From Pseudomonas fluorescens (GTDB lineage: Bacteria > Pseudomonadota > Gammaproteobacteria > Pseudomonadales > Pseudomonadaceae): DNA of 64,000 nucleotides. The notes under the pieces were generated by a model that worked only from the letters and a program-made list of their open reading frames with translations, was not told where the DNA came from and did no database searches. The stretch is from contig NZ_CABVIY010000005.1 of NCBI RefSeq assembly GCF_902498195.1, forward strand, positions 1 through 64,000, in the 5' to 3' direction. The position numbers and the translations under genes were made by a program. Below, piece by piece: positions 7,950 through 17,000 of this stretch (the stretch's first letter is position 1; every line of letters begins with the position of its first letter).

Positions 7950-9053
7950 ATGCTGCTTTCTCTTGAACCCCGTGGCCAGCAATCGCGCCTGATGCTCTGG
8001 TGCTCGCCGTTGCTGGCGGCGGGCCTGACCCTGGGCTGCGGCTCGCTGCTTTTTGTGGCCTTGGGGCATGATCCGTGGCTGACCTTGCACACGTTGCTGA
8101 TCGCCCCGGTGAGCGACTTGTATGGCCTATCCGAGTTGCTGGTCAAGGCCTTGCCGATTCTGCTCTGCGCCTTGGGCCTGGCCGTGGCGTATCAGGCGCG
8201 GATCTGGAACATCGGCGCCGAAGGTCAACTGCTGCTGGGCGCCTTGGCCGGCAGTGCGCTGGCGGTGAACCTCATCGACCTGCAAAGCCGCTGGGCGCTG
8301 GTGCTGATCCTGTGCACCGGCACCCTGGCCGGCGCCGCGTGGGCCGGGCTGACCGCCTGGTTGCGCACGCACTTCAACGCCAACGAAATCCTCACCAGCA
8401 TCATGCTCAATTACATCGCCCTGAACCTGCTGCTGTACTGCGTGCACGGCCCGTTGAAGGACCCGGACGGGTTCAACTTTCCGCAGTCGGCGATGTTTGG
8501 CGATGCCAGTCGCTTGCCGTTGCTGATGGACGACGGTCGCGTCCACTTCGGCGTGTATTTCGCCCTGCTCGCCCTGGTCGTGGTGTGGGTGTTGTTGCAG
8601 AAAAGCTTTGTCGGGTTCCAGATCAAAGTGCTCGGGCTGGACAAGCGCGCGGCCGGTTTCGTGGGCTTTCGCGAGAAGCGCCTGATCTGGCTCGCGCTGT
8701 TGATCAGCGGTGGGCTGGCGGGCCTGGCCGGTGTCTGTGAAGTCAGCGGGCCGATCGGCCAACTGGTGCCGCAGGTGTCGCCGGGGTACGGCTACGCGGC
8801 GATTACCGTGGCGTTTCTCGGGCGCCTGAATCCGATTGGCATTCTGTTTTCCAGCCTGTTGATGGCACTGCTGTACATCGGTGGGGAAAACGCGCAAATG
8901 AGCCTGAACCTGCCGCAAGCCATTACCCAACTGTTCCAGGGCATGATGCTGTTTTTCCTGCTGGCCAGCGATGTGCTGATTCTCTACCGCCCGCGATTGA
9001 ACCTGCGCTGGGCCCACCGCGCACCCGCCGCCCAACCTGCAGGAGCGCTGTGA
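7950..9053 (+). CDS. ABC transporter permease (first subunit)
   Basis: A 367-residue inner-membrane permease of the BPD_transp_2 family, with about eight to ten hydrophobic segments. It contains the characteristic RIWNIGAEGQLLLGA and HFNANEILTSIMLNYI motifs of nucleoside-type importers. The start at 7950 follows a GGAG and is the first codon giving a membrane protein; an upstream in-frame extension would overlap the ATPase gene. It overlaps the next permease by one base (TGATG), so the two are translationally coupled. Confidence 0.92.
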   Translation: MLLSLEPRGQQSRLMLWCSPLLAAGLTLGCGSLLFVALGHDPWLTLHTLLIAPVSDLYGLSELLVKALPILLCALGLAVAYQARIWNIGAEGQLLLGALAGSALAVNLIDLQSRWALVLILCTGTLAGAAWAGLTAWLRTHFNANEILTSIMLNYIALNLLLYCVHGPLKDPDGFNFPQSAMFGDASRLPLLMDDGRVHFGVYFALLALVVVWVLLQKSFVGFQIKVLGLDKRAAGFVGFREKRLIWLALLISGGLAGLAGVCEVSGPIGQLVPQVSPGYGYAAITVAFLGRLNPIGILFSSLLMALLYIGGENAQMSLNLPQAITQLFQGMMLFFLLASDVLILYRPRLNLRWAHRAPAAQPAGAL

Positions 9054-9979
9054 TGGATATTGACCTGCTGAGCAATATTTTCTACGCCATGGTCCGCTGC
9101 GGTACGCCGTTGCTGCTGGTGGCGCTGGGTGAACTGATCTGCGAGAAGAGTGGCGTACTCAACCTGGGCCAGGAAGGCATGATGCTGTTTGGTGCGGCCA
9201 TCGGTTTTATCGTCGCATTCAGCACCGGCAACCTGTGGCTTGGCGTGCTGCTGGCGATGCTCGCCGGGATGCTGCTGTCCTCGCTGTTCGCGCTGGTGGC
9301 GCTGGTGTTCAACGCCAATCAGGTGGCCACCGGGTTGGCCTTGACGATTTTCGGGGTGGGCCTGTCGACCTTTGTCGGCGCAGCGTGGGTCGGCAAACCG
9401 CTGGCGGGATTCGAGCCGGTGGCGATCCCGTATCTGAGCGACATCCCGCTGATCGGCCGGATGCTGTTTGCGCAGGATGTGCTGGTGTATGGGTCGTTCG
9501 TGCTGTTTGCACTGGTGGCCTGGGTGATTGTGAAAAGCCGCATCGGCCTGATTATTCAGGCGGTGGGAGAAAACCCCGACGCGGCCAGTGCCATGGGGTT
9601 GCCGGTGTTGGGCGTACGGGCATTGGCGGTGTTGTTCGGCGGGGCGATGGCGGGGTTGGCCGGTGCCTATCTGTCCCTGGCCTACACGCCGATGTGGGCG
9701 GAAAACATGAGCGCCGGGCGCGGCTGGATCGCCCTGGCGCTGGTGGTTTTCGCCAGCTGGCGGGTATGGCGCCTGTTGCTTGGCGCGTACCTGTTCGGGC
9801 TCGCCAGCATCCTGCATCTGGTGGCGCAGGGATTGGGGCTGGCGATTCCATCAAGTCTGCTGGCGATGTTGCCGTATGTCGCGACCATCGTGGTGTTGGT
9901 GCTGCTGTCACGCAATGCGCTGCGCACGCGGCTGTATGCGCCGGTATCGCTGGGGCAGCCGTGGCAGGCCGGACGTTAG
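9053..9979 (+). CDS. ABC transporter permease (second subunit)
   Basis: A 308-residue inner-membrane permease of the same family as its neighbour, with the paired motifs CEKSGVLNLGQEGMML and NANQVATGLALTIFG. The ATG at 9053 is placed by AGGAG seven bases upstream. An in-frame GTG one codon earlier is less likely. With the upstream ATPase and permease it forms the importer core. The binding protein is encoded separately at 14.7 kb. Its last four bases overlap the convergent membrane-protein gene. Confidence 0.92.
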   Translation: MDIDLLSNIFYAMVRCGTPLLLVALGELICEKSGVLNLGQEGMMLFGAAIGFIVAFSTGNLWLGVLLAMLAGMLLSSLFALVALVFNANQVATGLALTIFGVGLSTFVGAAWVGKPLAGFEPVAIPYLSDIPLIGRMLFAQDVLVYGSFVLFALVAWVIVKSRIGLIIQAVGENPDAASAMGLPVLGVRALAVLFGGAMAGLAGAYLSLAYTPMWAENMSAGRGWIALALVVFASWRVWRLLLGAYLFGLASILHLVAQGLGLAIPSSLLAMLPYVATIVVLVLLSRNALRTRLYAPVSLGQPWQAGR

Positions 9980-10458
9980 CGGTGATCGGTACGGGCCTCT
10001 TCGCGGGCAAGCCCGCTCCCACACGTCATGTGCTGACCTTGTGGGAGCGGGCTTGCTCGCGAAGGCGCCCGTACCGGCAACACTTGGACCACGCCCCACG
10101 CCAATTCAAAGACCAGGAAAATCACCAACAGCGAACTCCCGCCATGAAGCAACGCATACAGCTGCCAGGCCGCGAACAGGAACCGTCCCGCGGCGTCATA
10201 CCGCCCATAGACCTTCCGCGGATCACGGATGCGCAGCACTGACCACACGCAGACAATCGAGCCCAGCAGATTCGCCATCAGCCCGTGCATCGGTTCGAAC
10301 GGCGGCAACGCGCCAGGCAGATTCAAAGCCTGGCTCACACTCAACAACAGCCCATGCAGAGCGGCAAAACTCCACGGCGTGGCAAACGCGGCCATGACGA
10401 TCAGGTCGTACCACGCGCTGCCGCGCACCAGTTGGCGATATTGTGCTGAAGTCCACAT
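9976..10458 (-). CDS. Conserved hypothetical membrane protein with REP-encoded tail
   Basis: A 160-residue protein of unknown function. The first ~125 residues form about four hydrophobic segments (VMAAFATPWSFAALHGLLL; LLGSIVCVWSVL; LLVIFLVFELAWGVVQ). The last ~35 residues (after VVQVLPV) are the translation of a REP pair, rich in Arg, Ser and Pro, and are probably not part of the ancestral protein. The stop overlaps the convergent permease by four bases. The gene lies behind a MerR-type promoter and is divergent from a merR gene, suggesting it is the regulator's target. Confidence 0.7.
   Translation of the reverse strand: MWTSAQYRQLVRGSAWYDLIVMAAFATPWSFAALHGLLLSVSQALNLPGALPPFEPMHGLMANLLGSIVCVWSVLRIRDPRKVYGRYDAAGRFLFAAWQLYALLHGGSSLLVIFLVFELAWGVVQVLPVRAPSRASPLPQGQHMTCGSGLAREEARTDHR
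9991..10075. repeat. REP pair (REPIN), inverted order
   Basis: Two REP palindromes in opposite orientation, about 10000-10021 and 10041-10063. The arms carry the GGGAGCGGGCTTGC core and the flanks CGGGC...GCCCG also pair. It lies inside the 3' end of the minus-strand membrane-protein frame. Confidence 0.85.
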
Positions 10459-10489
10459 TGGCCTTGCTCCATCAATTCAGGGAGCAACA

Positions 10490-10521
10490 AGGCTAAAGCC
10501 TGGAGTATGCTCCAGGGTCAA
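10490..10521 (-). promoter_or_regulatory. MerR-type promoter with 19-bp spacer
   Basis: On the minus strand TTGACC (10521-10516) and TTAGCC (10496-10491) are separated by 19 bp. The spacer contains the dyad CCTGGAG-TATG-CTCCAGG (10499-10516). The long spacer with an operator inside it is the hallmark of MerR-activated promoters. It drives the membrane-protein gene at 10458; the merR gene diverges from it. Confidence 0.75.
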
Positions 10522-10540
10522 GCCCCTTCGAGAGGTCATG

Positions 10541-10891
10541 ATGCGCATCGGTGAATTAGCCCTGGCCAGCGCCGTCAGCCGCGACACGCTGCGATTCTAC
10601 GAACAGCGCGGACTGATCGCGGCACAACGCAGCGCCAACGGTTATCGCGACTATCCGCCCGACATGGTGCAACTGGTGCTGTACATCAAGACCGCTCAAC
10701 GATTGGGCTTTACCCTCGGCGAAATCGGCCACAGCGTCGCGGCGCTGTGGCAGTCTGCCGATCCCGACAGTGCCGTCACGCAATTGCTGCAAGACAAGCT
10801 CAAGCTGATCGAAACCCGTATCGACGAACTCGGTGCGCTGCGCCAGGAATTGCAGCAACGTCTCCGTCAACGCTGTCCACTGAATCCGTGA
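10541..10891 (+). CDS. MerR family transcriptional regulator
   Basis: A 116-residue MerR-type regulator. The winged HTH is at residues 1-45 (MRIGELALASAVSRDTLRFY, then EQRGLI), followed by a coiled-coil dimerisation helix. The C-terminus has a single cysteine (RCPLNP), so it lacks the paired metal-binding cysteines of CueR or ZntR. The inducer is unknown. Start: the second of two adjacent ATG codons, after AGAGG. It lies 25 bp before the SDR gene and is divergent from the membrane-protein gene, which has the MerR-type promoter. Confidence 0.85.
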   Translation: MRIGELALASAVSRDTLRFYEQRGLIAAQRSANGYRDYPPDMVQLVLYIKTAQRLGFTLGEIGHSVAALWQSADPDSAVTQLLQDKLKLIETRIDELGALRQELQQRLRQRCPLNP

Positions 10892-10916
10892 TTCTCAACC
10901 ATCAAGGAAGCCACTC

Positions 10917-11603
10917 ATGTCCAAGGCAAAAAACGCACTCATCATCGGCGCCTCCCGGGGGCTGGGCCTCGGCCTGGTGAAAACCCTGCTGGCCGATGGC
11001 TGGCAAGTCACCGCCACCGTGCGCAACCCACAAAATGCCGAAGCCTTGCAGGCCCTGGGCAAGGTGCGGGTCGAGAAACTCGACATGGACGATCAGCAAG
11101 CGGTGATCGCCTTGAGCCAGCAACTCAAGGGCGAAATGTTCGACCTGCTGTTCGTCAACGCCGGGGTCAAGGGACCGGACGTGCAAACGCCCGGCGGCGC
11201 GACGCTGGCGCAAGTCGGCCAGCTGTTTTTCACCAACGCCGTGGCGCCGATCAACCTGGCCCAGCGCTTTGTCGGGCAGATTCGCCCGGATACCGGCGTG
11301 CTGGCGTTCATGAGTTCGGTACTGGGCAGCGTGACCATGCCGGACGCGCCGGAACTGGCGTTGTACAAGGCCAGCAAGGCGGCGCTGAACTCGATGACCA
11401 ACAGTTTCGTCACGCAGTTGGGCGAGCAGAAACTCACCGTGCTGTCGCTGCATCCGGGCTGGGTGAAAACCGACATGGGCGGTGAAGGCGCCGATATCGA
11501 CGTGCAAACCAGCACCCGTGGCCTGGTCGATCAGGTCAATGCGTATGTCGGCAAGGGCGGGCATCATTTCGTCAATTACCGGGGTGAAACCATTCCCTGG
11601 TAA
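10917..11603 (+). CDS. Short-chain dehydrogenase/reductase
   Basis: A 228-residue SDR enzyme with the nucleotide-binding GASRGLGLGL at residues 11-20, the NAG motif (FVNAGVKGP), a catalytic Ser in the MSSVLGS stretch and the YKASK active site. The length and lack of extensions fit the classical SDR family. Its substrate is not evident. It starts 25 bp after the merR gene, so it is probably in the same transcript and may belong to the same response. Confidence 0.88.
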   Translation: MSKAKNALIIGASRGLGLGLVKTLLADGWQVTATVRNPQNAEALQALGKVRVEKLDMDDQQAVIALSQQLKGEMFDLLFVNAGVKGPDVQTPGGATLAQVGQLFFTNAVAPINLAQRFVGQIRPDTGVLAFMSSVLGSVTMPDAPELALYKASKAALNSMTNSFVTQLGEQKLTVLSLHPGWVKTDMGGEGADIDVQTSTRGLVDQVNAYVGKGGHHFVNYRGETIPW

Positions 11604-11618
11604 CCCCCCAGATCAAAT

Positions 11619-11707
11619 GTGGGAGCGGGCTTGCTCGCGAAGGCGATGCGTCATTCGGCATGGATGTTGAACGTGACGGCCCCTTCGCGAGCAAGCCCGC
11701 TCCCACA
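11619..11707. repeat. REP pair (REPIN)
   Basis: Two REP palindromes facing each other: GTGGGAGCGGGCTTGC at the left and its reverse complement at the right, with a ~45-base unrelated spacer. It lies between the SDR gene and the deaminase promoter region. Confidence 0.9.
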
Positions 11708-11873
11708 GGGTTTGATTCCAGACAGGATCTGCGTTGTTCTGTCGGGCGGGGCTTGTCCGTATCGCGCTTTTGATTGAAACTTCGCACCTCGCCTCCCCGG
11801 CGACCCTGGATCAGCAGACAGGGCAACACTGAGCTGGCAACCCTGAACCCAACTTTCAGAGGAGCCGGCCAAC

Positions 11874-13232
11874 ATGCCTGCGACCCGTACCTGGTTAAAA
11901 AATCCCCTCGCCATTTTCACCGCCAACGGTCTCGATGCCCGTGGTGGCCTGGTGCTGCAAGACGGTGTCATCGTCGAAGTGCTCGGCCAGGGCCAGCAGC
12001 CTTCCACGCCTTGCAACGAAGTGTTCGATGCCCGCGAACACGTGATCCTGCCGGGGCTGATCAACACCCATCACCACTTCTATCAAACCCTGACCCGCGC
12101 CTGGGCGCCGGTGGTCAACCAGCCGTTGTTCCCCTGGCTGAAAACCCTGTACCCGGTCTGGGCACGCCTGACCCCGGAAAAACTGGCCCTGGCCAGCAAA
12201 GTGGCGCTGGCCGAACTGCTGCTGTCCGGTTGCACCACCGCCGCCGACCACCATTACCTGTTCCCCCAAGGCCTGGAAAACGCCATCGATGTGCAAGTCG
12301 AGAGCGTCCGCGAACTGGGCATGCGCGCCATGTTGACGCGCGGTTCGATGAGCCTCGGTGAAAAAGACGGTGGCTTGCCTCCGCAACAGACCGTGCAGGA
12401 AGGCCAGGTCATTCTCGACGACAGCCAGCGCCTGATCGCCGAATACCATGAACGCGGTGACGGCGCGCAAATCCAGATTGCCCTGGCGCCCTGCTCGCCG
12501 TTCTCGGTAACCCCGGAAATCATGTCCGCCAGCGCCGAACTGGCGAACAAACTCGATGTGCGCCTGCACACGCACCTGGCGGAAACCCTCGATGAAGAAG
12601 ACTTCTGCCTGCAACGCTTCGGCCTGCGTACCGTGGATTACCTGGACAGCGTCGGCTGGCTCGGCCCGCGCACCTGGCTGGCCCATGGCATTCACTTCAA
12701 CCCGGATGAAATCACCCGCCTCGGCGCCGCCGGCACCGGTATCTGCCATTGCCCGAGTTCAAACATGCGCCTGGCTTCCGGCATTTGCCCGAGCATCGAA
12801 CTGACCGACGCCGGCGCACCGCTGGGCCTGGGCGTGGACGGCTCGGCCTCCAACGACGCGTCGAACATGATCCTCGAAGCGCGCCAGGCGCTGTACATCC
12901 AGCGCCTGCGCTACGGCGCCGAGAAGATCACCCCGGAACGCGTACTGGGCTGGGCGACCAAGGGTTCGGCACAGTTGCTCGGTCGCAGCGACATTGGTGA
13001 ACTGGCCGTGGGCAAGCAGGCTGACCTGGCGCTGTTCAAGCTCGATGAACTGCGCTTCTCCGGCAGCCATGACCCGGTATCGGCGCTGCTGTTGTGCGGT
13101 GCGGACCGGGCGGACCGGGTGATGGTCGGTGGACAGTGGCGGGTGATCGACGGGCAAGTCGAGGGGCTGGACCTGAAGGGATTGATCGCCGATCACAGCC
13201 AGGCGGCAAGGCAGTTGATTGCCGGCACCTGA
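11874..13232 (+). CDS. 8-oxoguanine deaminase
   Basis: A 452-residue amidohydrolase that matches the P. aeruginosa Pa0142 type, which deaminates 8-oxoguanine to urate (established for that family). Metal ligands are visible in INTHHHFYQTL (residues ~63-73), in HTHLAETLDEE and in the later WLAHGIH. The PCSPFSVT and GVDGSASNDASNM motifs are typical of the group. AGAGGAG lies nine bases before the start. Its context (purine importer upstream, binding protein and adenine deaminase downstream) supports a role in salvage of purines, including oxidised guanine. Related hydroxydechloroatrazine-type hydrolases are the main alternative. Confidence 0.88.
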   Translation: MPATRTWLKNPLAIFTANGLDARGGLVLQDGVIVEVLGQGQQPSTPCNEVFDAREHVILPGLINTHHHFYQTLTRAWAPVVNQPLFPWLKTLYPVWARLTPEKLALASKVALAELLLSGCTTAADHHYLFPQGLENAIDVQVESVRELGMRAMLTRGSMSLGEKDGGLPPQQTVQEGQVILDDSQRLIAEYHERGDGAQIQIALAPCSPFSVTPEIMSASAELANKLDVRLHTHLAETLDEEDFCLQRFGLRTVDYLDSVGWLGPRTWLAHGIHFNPDEITRLGAAGTGICHCPSSNMRLASGICPSIELTDAGAPLGLGVDGSASNDASNMILEARQALYIQRLRYGAEKITPERVLGWATKGSAQLLGRSDIGELAVGKQADLALFKLDELRFSGSHDPVSALLLCGADRADRVMVGGQWRVIDGQVEGLDLKGLIADHSQAARQLIAGT

Positions 13233-13249
13233 CACAACGCTGGCCAATG

Positions 13250-13337
13250 GTGGGAGCGGGCTTGCTCGCGAAAGCGGTGTGTCATTCAACAGTATTGTCG
13301 ACTGAGACGCCTTCTTCGCGAGCAAGCCCGCTCCCAC
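13250..13337. repeat. REP pair (REPIN)
   Basis: Two convergent REP palindromes with the GGGAGCGGGCTTGCTCGCGA core and a ~45-base spacer, between the convergent deaminase and chaA genes. Confidence 0.9.
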
Positions 13338-13355
13338 AGCGTTCTGAGGTGTGTT

Positions 13356-14447
13356 TCAAAGACCGAGAAGCGACAGCATGATGAACGTCGCAAACAGCAC
13401 GAAATGGGTCATGCCCTCGATGGCGTTGGTTTCGCCATCGTTGAGGTTGATCGCGCTGACGATCAGGGTGATGAAGATCATCACGGTCTGCACCGGGGTC
13501 ATGGCCATCTGGAAAGGCTGGCCGGTGTAGAGCGCCATGGCTTCCATCACCGGCACCGTCAGAATCACCGTCGACAGCGACGCGCCCAACGCAATGTTGA
13601 CCACCGACTGCATGCGGTTGGCCAGTGCCGCACGCAATGCCGTCAGGATTTCCGGCGCGGCGGAGATCGCCGCCACCAGGATCGCCGTGATCACCGGCGG
13701 TGCGCCCGTTCCTTCCAGGCCCAGGTCGAGGGTCTTGGACATCACTTCGGCCAGAGCGCCAATGACCACCACGCCAAACACCAGAATGCCAATCGACAGC
13801 GGCAGGCTGATCGGTGCCGGCTCCGTTTCCTGAGGGTCTTTCCTGCGGCGCTTGTCCGGGTAGCTGTAGCTGAAAAAGTAGCTGTGCGGCCCCACCTGCA
13901 TGCGCAGGAACAAGGCGTAAAGCACCACCATCGCGCCGATGGTGAACGCCGAATACAGCTTCCAGTTCGATTCGGGAATGAACTCGGGCACCACCATCGA
14001 CACACCCATGGCGGTGAGGATCATCACGCTGTAGCTGCGTGCCGAGTCATCGTTATAGGACTGCTCGCCATGCTTGAGCCCGCCCATCAACGCCGCCAGG
14101 CCGAGGATGCCGTTGATGTCGAGCATCACCGCCGAATAGATCGTGTCGCGCACCAACGTCGCGGAGGCTTCGTTGCTCATCATGATCGCCAGGATCACCA
14201 CTTCCACCAGCACCGCGGCCAGGGTCAGGATCATCGTGCCGTAGGGATCGCCGACCTTTTCCGCCAGCCGTTCGGCTTGATGGGCGACGCGCATCGAGGC
14301 GGCGACGATGAACCCGATCAGCACCAGCCCGGCGCCCAGCGCCACCGCCTGCCCGCTGTGCAACAACCCATGCTCCAGGGGGAATGCAACGAGGGCGGCG
14401 ATCAGCGCCAGCAGCAGAAAGGTTTCTTGCTTGAGGATCGTGAGCAT
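13356..14447 (-). CDS. chaA: Calcium/sodium:proton antiporter
   Basis: A 363-residue inner-membrane cation/H+ antiporter of the CaCA superfamily, with about eleven hydrophobic segments in two repeated halves. The halves carry the acidic motifs MSNEASATLVRDT and ISAAPEILTALRAA, and the first hydrophobic block is followed by LTLAAVLVEVVILA, as in ChaA. A start six codons earlier (14465) is also possible; neither has a strong ribosome site. It lies between purine genes but on the opposite strand and between REP pairs, so it looks like a separate unit. Confidence 0.9.
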   Translation of the reverse strand: MLTILKQETFLLLALIAALVAFPLEHGLLHSGQAVALGAGLVLIGFIVAASMRVAHQAERLAEKVGDPYGTMILTLAAVLVEVVILAIMMSNEASATLVRDTIYSAVMLDINGILGLAALMGGLKHGEQSYNDDSARSYSVMILTAMGVSMVVPEFIPESNWKLYSAFTIGAMVVLYALFLRMQVGPHSYFFSYSYPDKRRRKDPQETEPAPISLPLSIGILVFGVVVIGALAEVMSKTLDLGLEGTGAPPVITAILVAAISAAPEILTALRAALANRMQSVVNIALGASLSTVILTVPVMEAMALYTGQPFQMAMTPVQTVMIFITLIVSAINLNDGETNAIEGMTHFVLFATFIMLSLLGL

Positions 14448-14575
14448 GACGGGCCTGTTTGCCATGGAGGAGCGATGAGGTACTGACTGCGGGACGGCGC
14501 TAACGTTTCGTTACACCTTAGCGCACCAATGGATGGCAACCGATTTGTCAGGTGCACTTTTATTGGCCTTGCGCG

Positions 14576-14646
14576 CCTCTTCGCGGGCAAGCCCGCTCCC
14601 ACGGGGTATGCGTTGCTTTTGTGGGAGCGCGCTCGCCCGCGAAGGC
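14576..14646. repeat. REP pair, inverted order
   Basis: Two REP palindromes pointing away from each other (TCGCGGGCAAGCCCGC then GGGAGCGCGCTCGCCCGC), separated by ~20 bases, upstream of the BMP binding-protein gene. The core is a variant with GGGC in place of GAGC. Confidence 0.85.
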
Positions 14647-14734
14647 GTCACCACGGATCTGAATATTTTGTTGTCCGGTTGGTCAGCCTTTTGCATTGAC
14701 CCTTTCCACACACAACAAAAGGGAGTTCGGGTTC

Positions 14735-15808
14735 ATGCAAATACGTCCACTGCACAAACTGCTGTGCGCCGCCATCAGCCTCGGGATCAGCCTGTCCGCC
14801 AGCGCCGCCGATCCGCTGAAAGTCGGCTTCGTCTATATCGGCCCGATCGGGGACCACGGCTGGACATATCAGCATGAACAGGGACGCCAGGCGCTGGCGG
14901 AAAAACTCGGCCCGCAGATCACCACTCACTACGTGGAAAACGTCGCCGAAGGCGCGGACGCCGAGCGGGTGATCCGCAACATGGCCAAAGACAAGTACGA
15001 CCTGATCTTCACCACGTCTTTCGGCTACATGAACCCGACGCTCAAGGTCGCCAAACAGTTTCCCAAGGTGACCTTCGAGCACGCCACCGGCTACAAGCAG
15101 GACAAGAACCTCGGGACTTACCTGGCGCGTACCTACGAGGGCCGATACATCGGCGGCTTCCTCGCGGCAAAGATGACCAAGAGCAAAAAGATCGGCTACG
15201 TCGCCTCGTTCCCGATCCCCGAAGTGATCCGTGACATCAACGCCATTCAACTGGCCCTGAACAAATACAACCCCGGCACCGAGATCAAGGTGGTGTGGGT
15301 CAACTCCTGGTTCGATCCGGGCAAAGAGGCCGATGCCGCCAATGCGCTGATCGACCAGGGCGTGGACGTGGTGTTCCAGCACACCGACAGCCCGGCACCG
15401 ATCCAGGCCGCCGAACGTCGCGGCGTGTATGCCGTCGGCTACGCTTCAGACATGGCGCACTTCGGGCCCAAGGCGGTGCTGACCTCGATCGTCAATGACT
15501 GGGCGCCGCACTATATCCAGGCCACCCAGAGCGTGATCGACCATGGCTGGAAATCCGAGGATTACTGGGGCGGCTTGAAGGAAGGCACCGTTGAATTGCC
15601 GATCAGCGACCTGGTGCCTGCACCGGTGAAGGCCGAAGCCGAGCAGCTAATCGCCGACATCAAGAGCGGCGCGCTGCGTCCGTTCACCGGGCCGATCAAG
15701 GATCAGGCCGGCGTCGAGAAAATCCCGGCCGGCGCGAGCGCGACTAATACGGAACTGGCGTCGATGAATTATTACGTGGAAGGCATGAAGGCCGAGATGC
15801 CGAAGTAA
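14735..15808 (+). CDS. BMP family ABC transporter substrate-binding protein
   Basis: A 357-residue periplasmic binding protein of the BMP/PnrA family, which bind nucleosides or purines. Residues 1-25 form a Sec signal peptide ending in SASA-ADPLK. The family motifs KVGFVYIGPIGDHGWTY and the later VVFQHTDSPAPIQAAE are clear. GGGAG lies nine bases before the start. It is the likely receptor for the importer at 6.4-10 kb, from which it is separated by unrelated genes and three REP pairs. The ligand is inferred from family and neighbours, not seen. Confidence 0.92.
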   Translation: MQIRPLHKLLCAAISLGISLSASAADPLKVGFVYIGPIGDHGWTYQHEQGRQALAEKLGPQITTHYVENVAEGADAERVIRNMAKDKYDLIFTTSFGYMNPTLKVAKQFPKVTFEHATGYKQDKNLGTYLARTYEGRYIGGFLAAKMTKSKKIGYVASFPIPEVIRDINAIQLALNKYNPGTEIKVVWVNSWFDPGKEADAANALIDQGVDVVFQHTDSPAPIQAAERRGVYAVGYASDMAHFGPKAVLTSIVNDWAPHYIQATQSVIDHGWKSEDYWGGLKEGTVELPISDLVPAPVKAEAEQLIADIKSGALRPFTGPIKDQAGVEKIPAGASATNTELASMNYYVEGMKAEMPK

Positions 15809-15834
15809 GAATCTTCAATCTGAACACCGTACCT

Positions 15835-15921
15835 GTGGGAGCGGGCTTGCTCGCGAAGACCGGGCATCAGTCAACATCAATGTTGAAGACACACCGCTTT
15901 CGCGAGCAAGCCCGCTCCCAC
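15835..15921. repeat. REP pair (REPIN)
   Basis: Convergent REP palindromes with the standard core and a ~40-base spacer, between the binding-protein and oxygenase genes. Confidence 0.9.
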
Positions 15922-15952
15922 AATGGATTTCCAGCGATCATAAGGATTGCGC

Positions 15953-16918
15953 ATGACCAGCCTTCCGATTATCGACATCGCCCCGCTCTACAGCGATGAC
16001 GCACACGCCTGGCAAACCGTCGCCGGTCAAATCGACCACGCCTGCCGCGAATGGGGCTTTTTCTACATCAAGGGCCACCCGATTTCCGCCGCGCGCCTCG
16101 ATGCGGTGCTCGACAGTGCCCGGCAGTTCTTCGCCCTGCCGGACGCCGAGAAGCTCAAGATCGACATCACCCAGACCCGCCATCATCGCGGCTACGGCGC
16201 GATTGCCACCGAGCAACTTGACCCCGGCAAGCCCAGCGACCTGAAGGAAACCTTCGACATGGGCCTGCACCTGCCGGCCAACCATCCCGAGGTGCTGGCG
16301 GAAAAACCCTTGCGCGGTCCCAACCGCCATCCATCGATGCCTGGCTGGGAAGCGCTGATGGAGCAGCACTACCTCGACATGCAAGGACTCGCGCAAACGC
16401 TGTTGCGGGCGATGACCCTGGCCCTGGGCATCGAGCGGGACTTCTTCGATTCGCGCTTCCATGAACCGGTCAGCGTGCTGCGGATGATTCATTACCCGCC
16501 TCGCCATACCGCCAGTTCCGCCGAGCAGCAAGGCGCCGGCGCCCACACGGACTACGGCTGCATCACTTTGCTCTACCAGGATGCCGCCGGCGGCCTGCAA
16601 GTCAGGAGCGTCAAAGGGCAGTGGATCGACGCGCCGCCAATCGACGGCACGTTCGTGGTCAATCTCGGCGACATGATGGCGCGCTGGAGCAACGACCGTT
16701 ACCTGTCGACACCCCATCGGGTCATCAGTCCGCTGGGCGTGGATCGCTATTCCATGCCGTTCTTCGCCGAGCCGCACCCCGACACCCGCATCGAATGCCT
16801 GCCCGGCTGTCAGGATGAGCGGCATCCGGCGAAGTATCCGGGCACTACATGCGCCGAATTCCTGCTCTCGCGCTTCGCCGACACCTACGCTTATCGACGG
16901 GAACAGGAGGCGGTGTAA
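15953..16918 (+). CDS. 2-oxoglutarate/Fe(II)-dependent oxygenase (isopenicillin N synthase-like)
   Basis: A 321-residue enzyme with the N-terminal DIOX_N domain (LPIIDIAPLYSDD; ~1-110) and a C-terminal 2OG-Fe(II) oxygenase core. The iron ligands are visible as HTDYG (His and Asp) and TPHRVI (His). The RYSMPFF arginine would bind the 2-oxoacid. TAAGGA precedes the start. Neighbours (8-oxoguanine deaminase, purine-type binding protein, adenine deaminase) suggest a purine or pyrimidine substrate, but nothing in the sequence fixes it. A P. aeruginosa homologue sits in a comparable place as a probable oxidoreductase. Confidence 0.87.
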   Translation: MTSLPIIDIAPLYSDDAHAWQTVAGQIDHACREWGFFYIKGHPISAARLDAVLDSARQFFALPDAEKLKIDITQTRHHRGYGAIATEQLDPGKPSDLKETFDMGLHLPANHPEVLAEKPLRGPNRHPSMPGWEALMEQHYLDMQGLAQTLLRAMTLALGIERDFFDSRFHEPVSVLRMIHYPPRHTASSAEQQGAGAHTDYGCITLLYQDAAGGLQVRSVKGQWIDAPPIDGTFVVNLGDMMARWSNDRYLSTPHRVISPLGVDRYSMPFFAEPHPDTRIECLPGCQDERHPAKYPGTTCAEFLLSRFADTYAYRREQEAV

Positions 16919-17000
16919 TGAACCTTTCGGTCAGGTTTTGCCAATTGTTTGCGCTAGCACCTGTAGAATGCCCGTCATCTGCACCTGATGAGAAAAGCAC

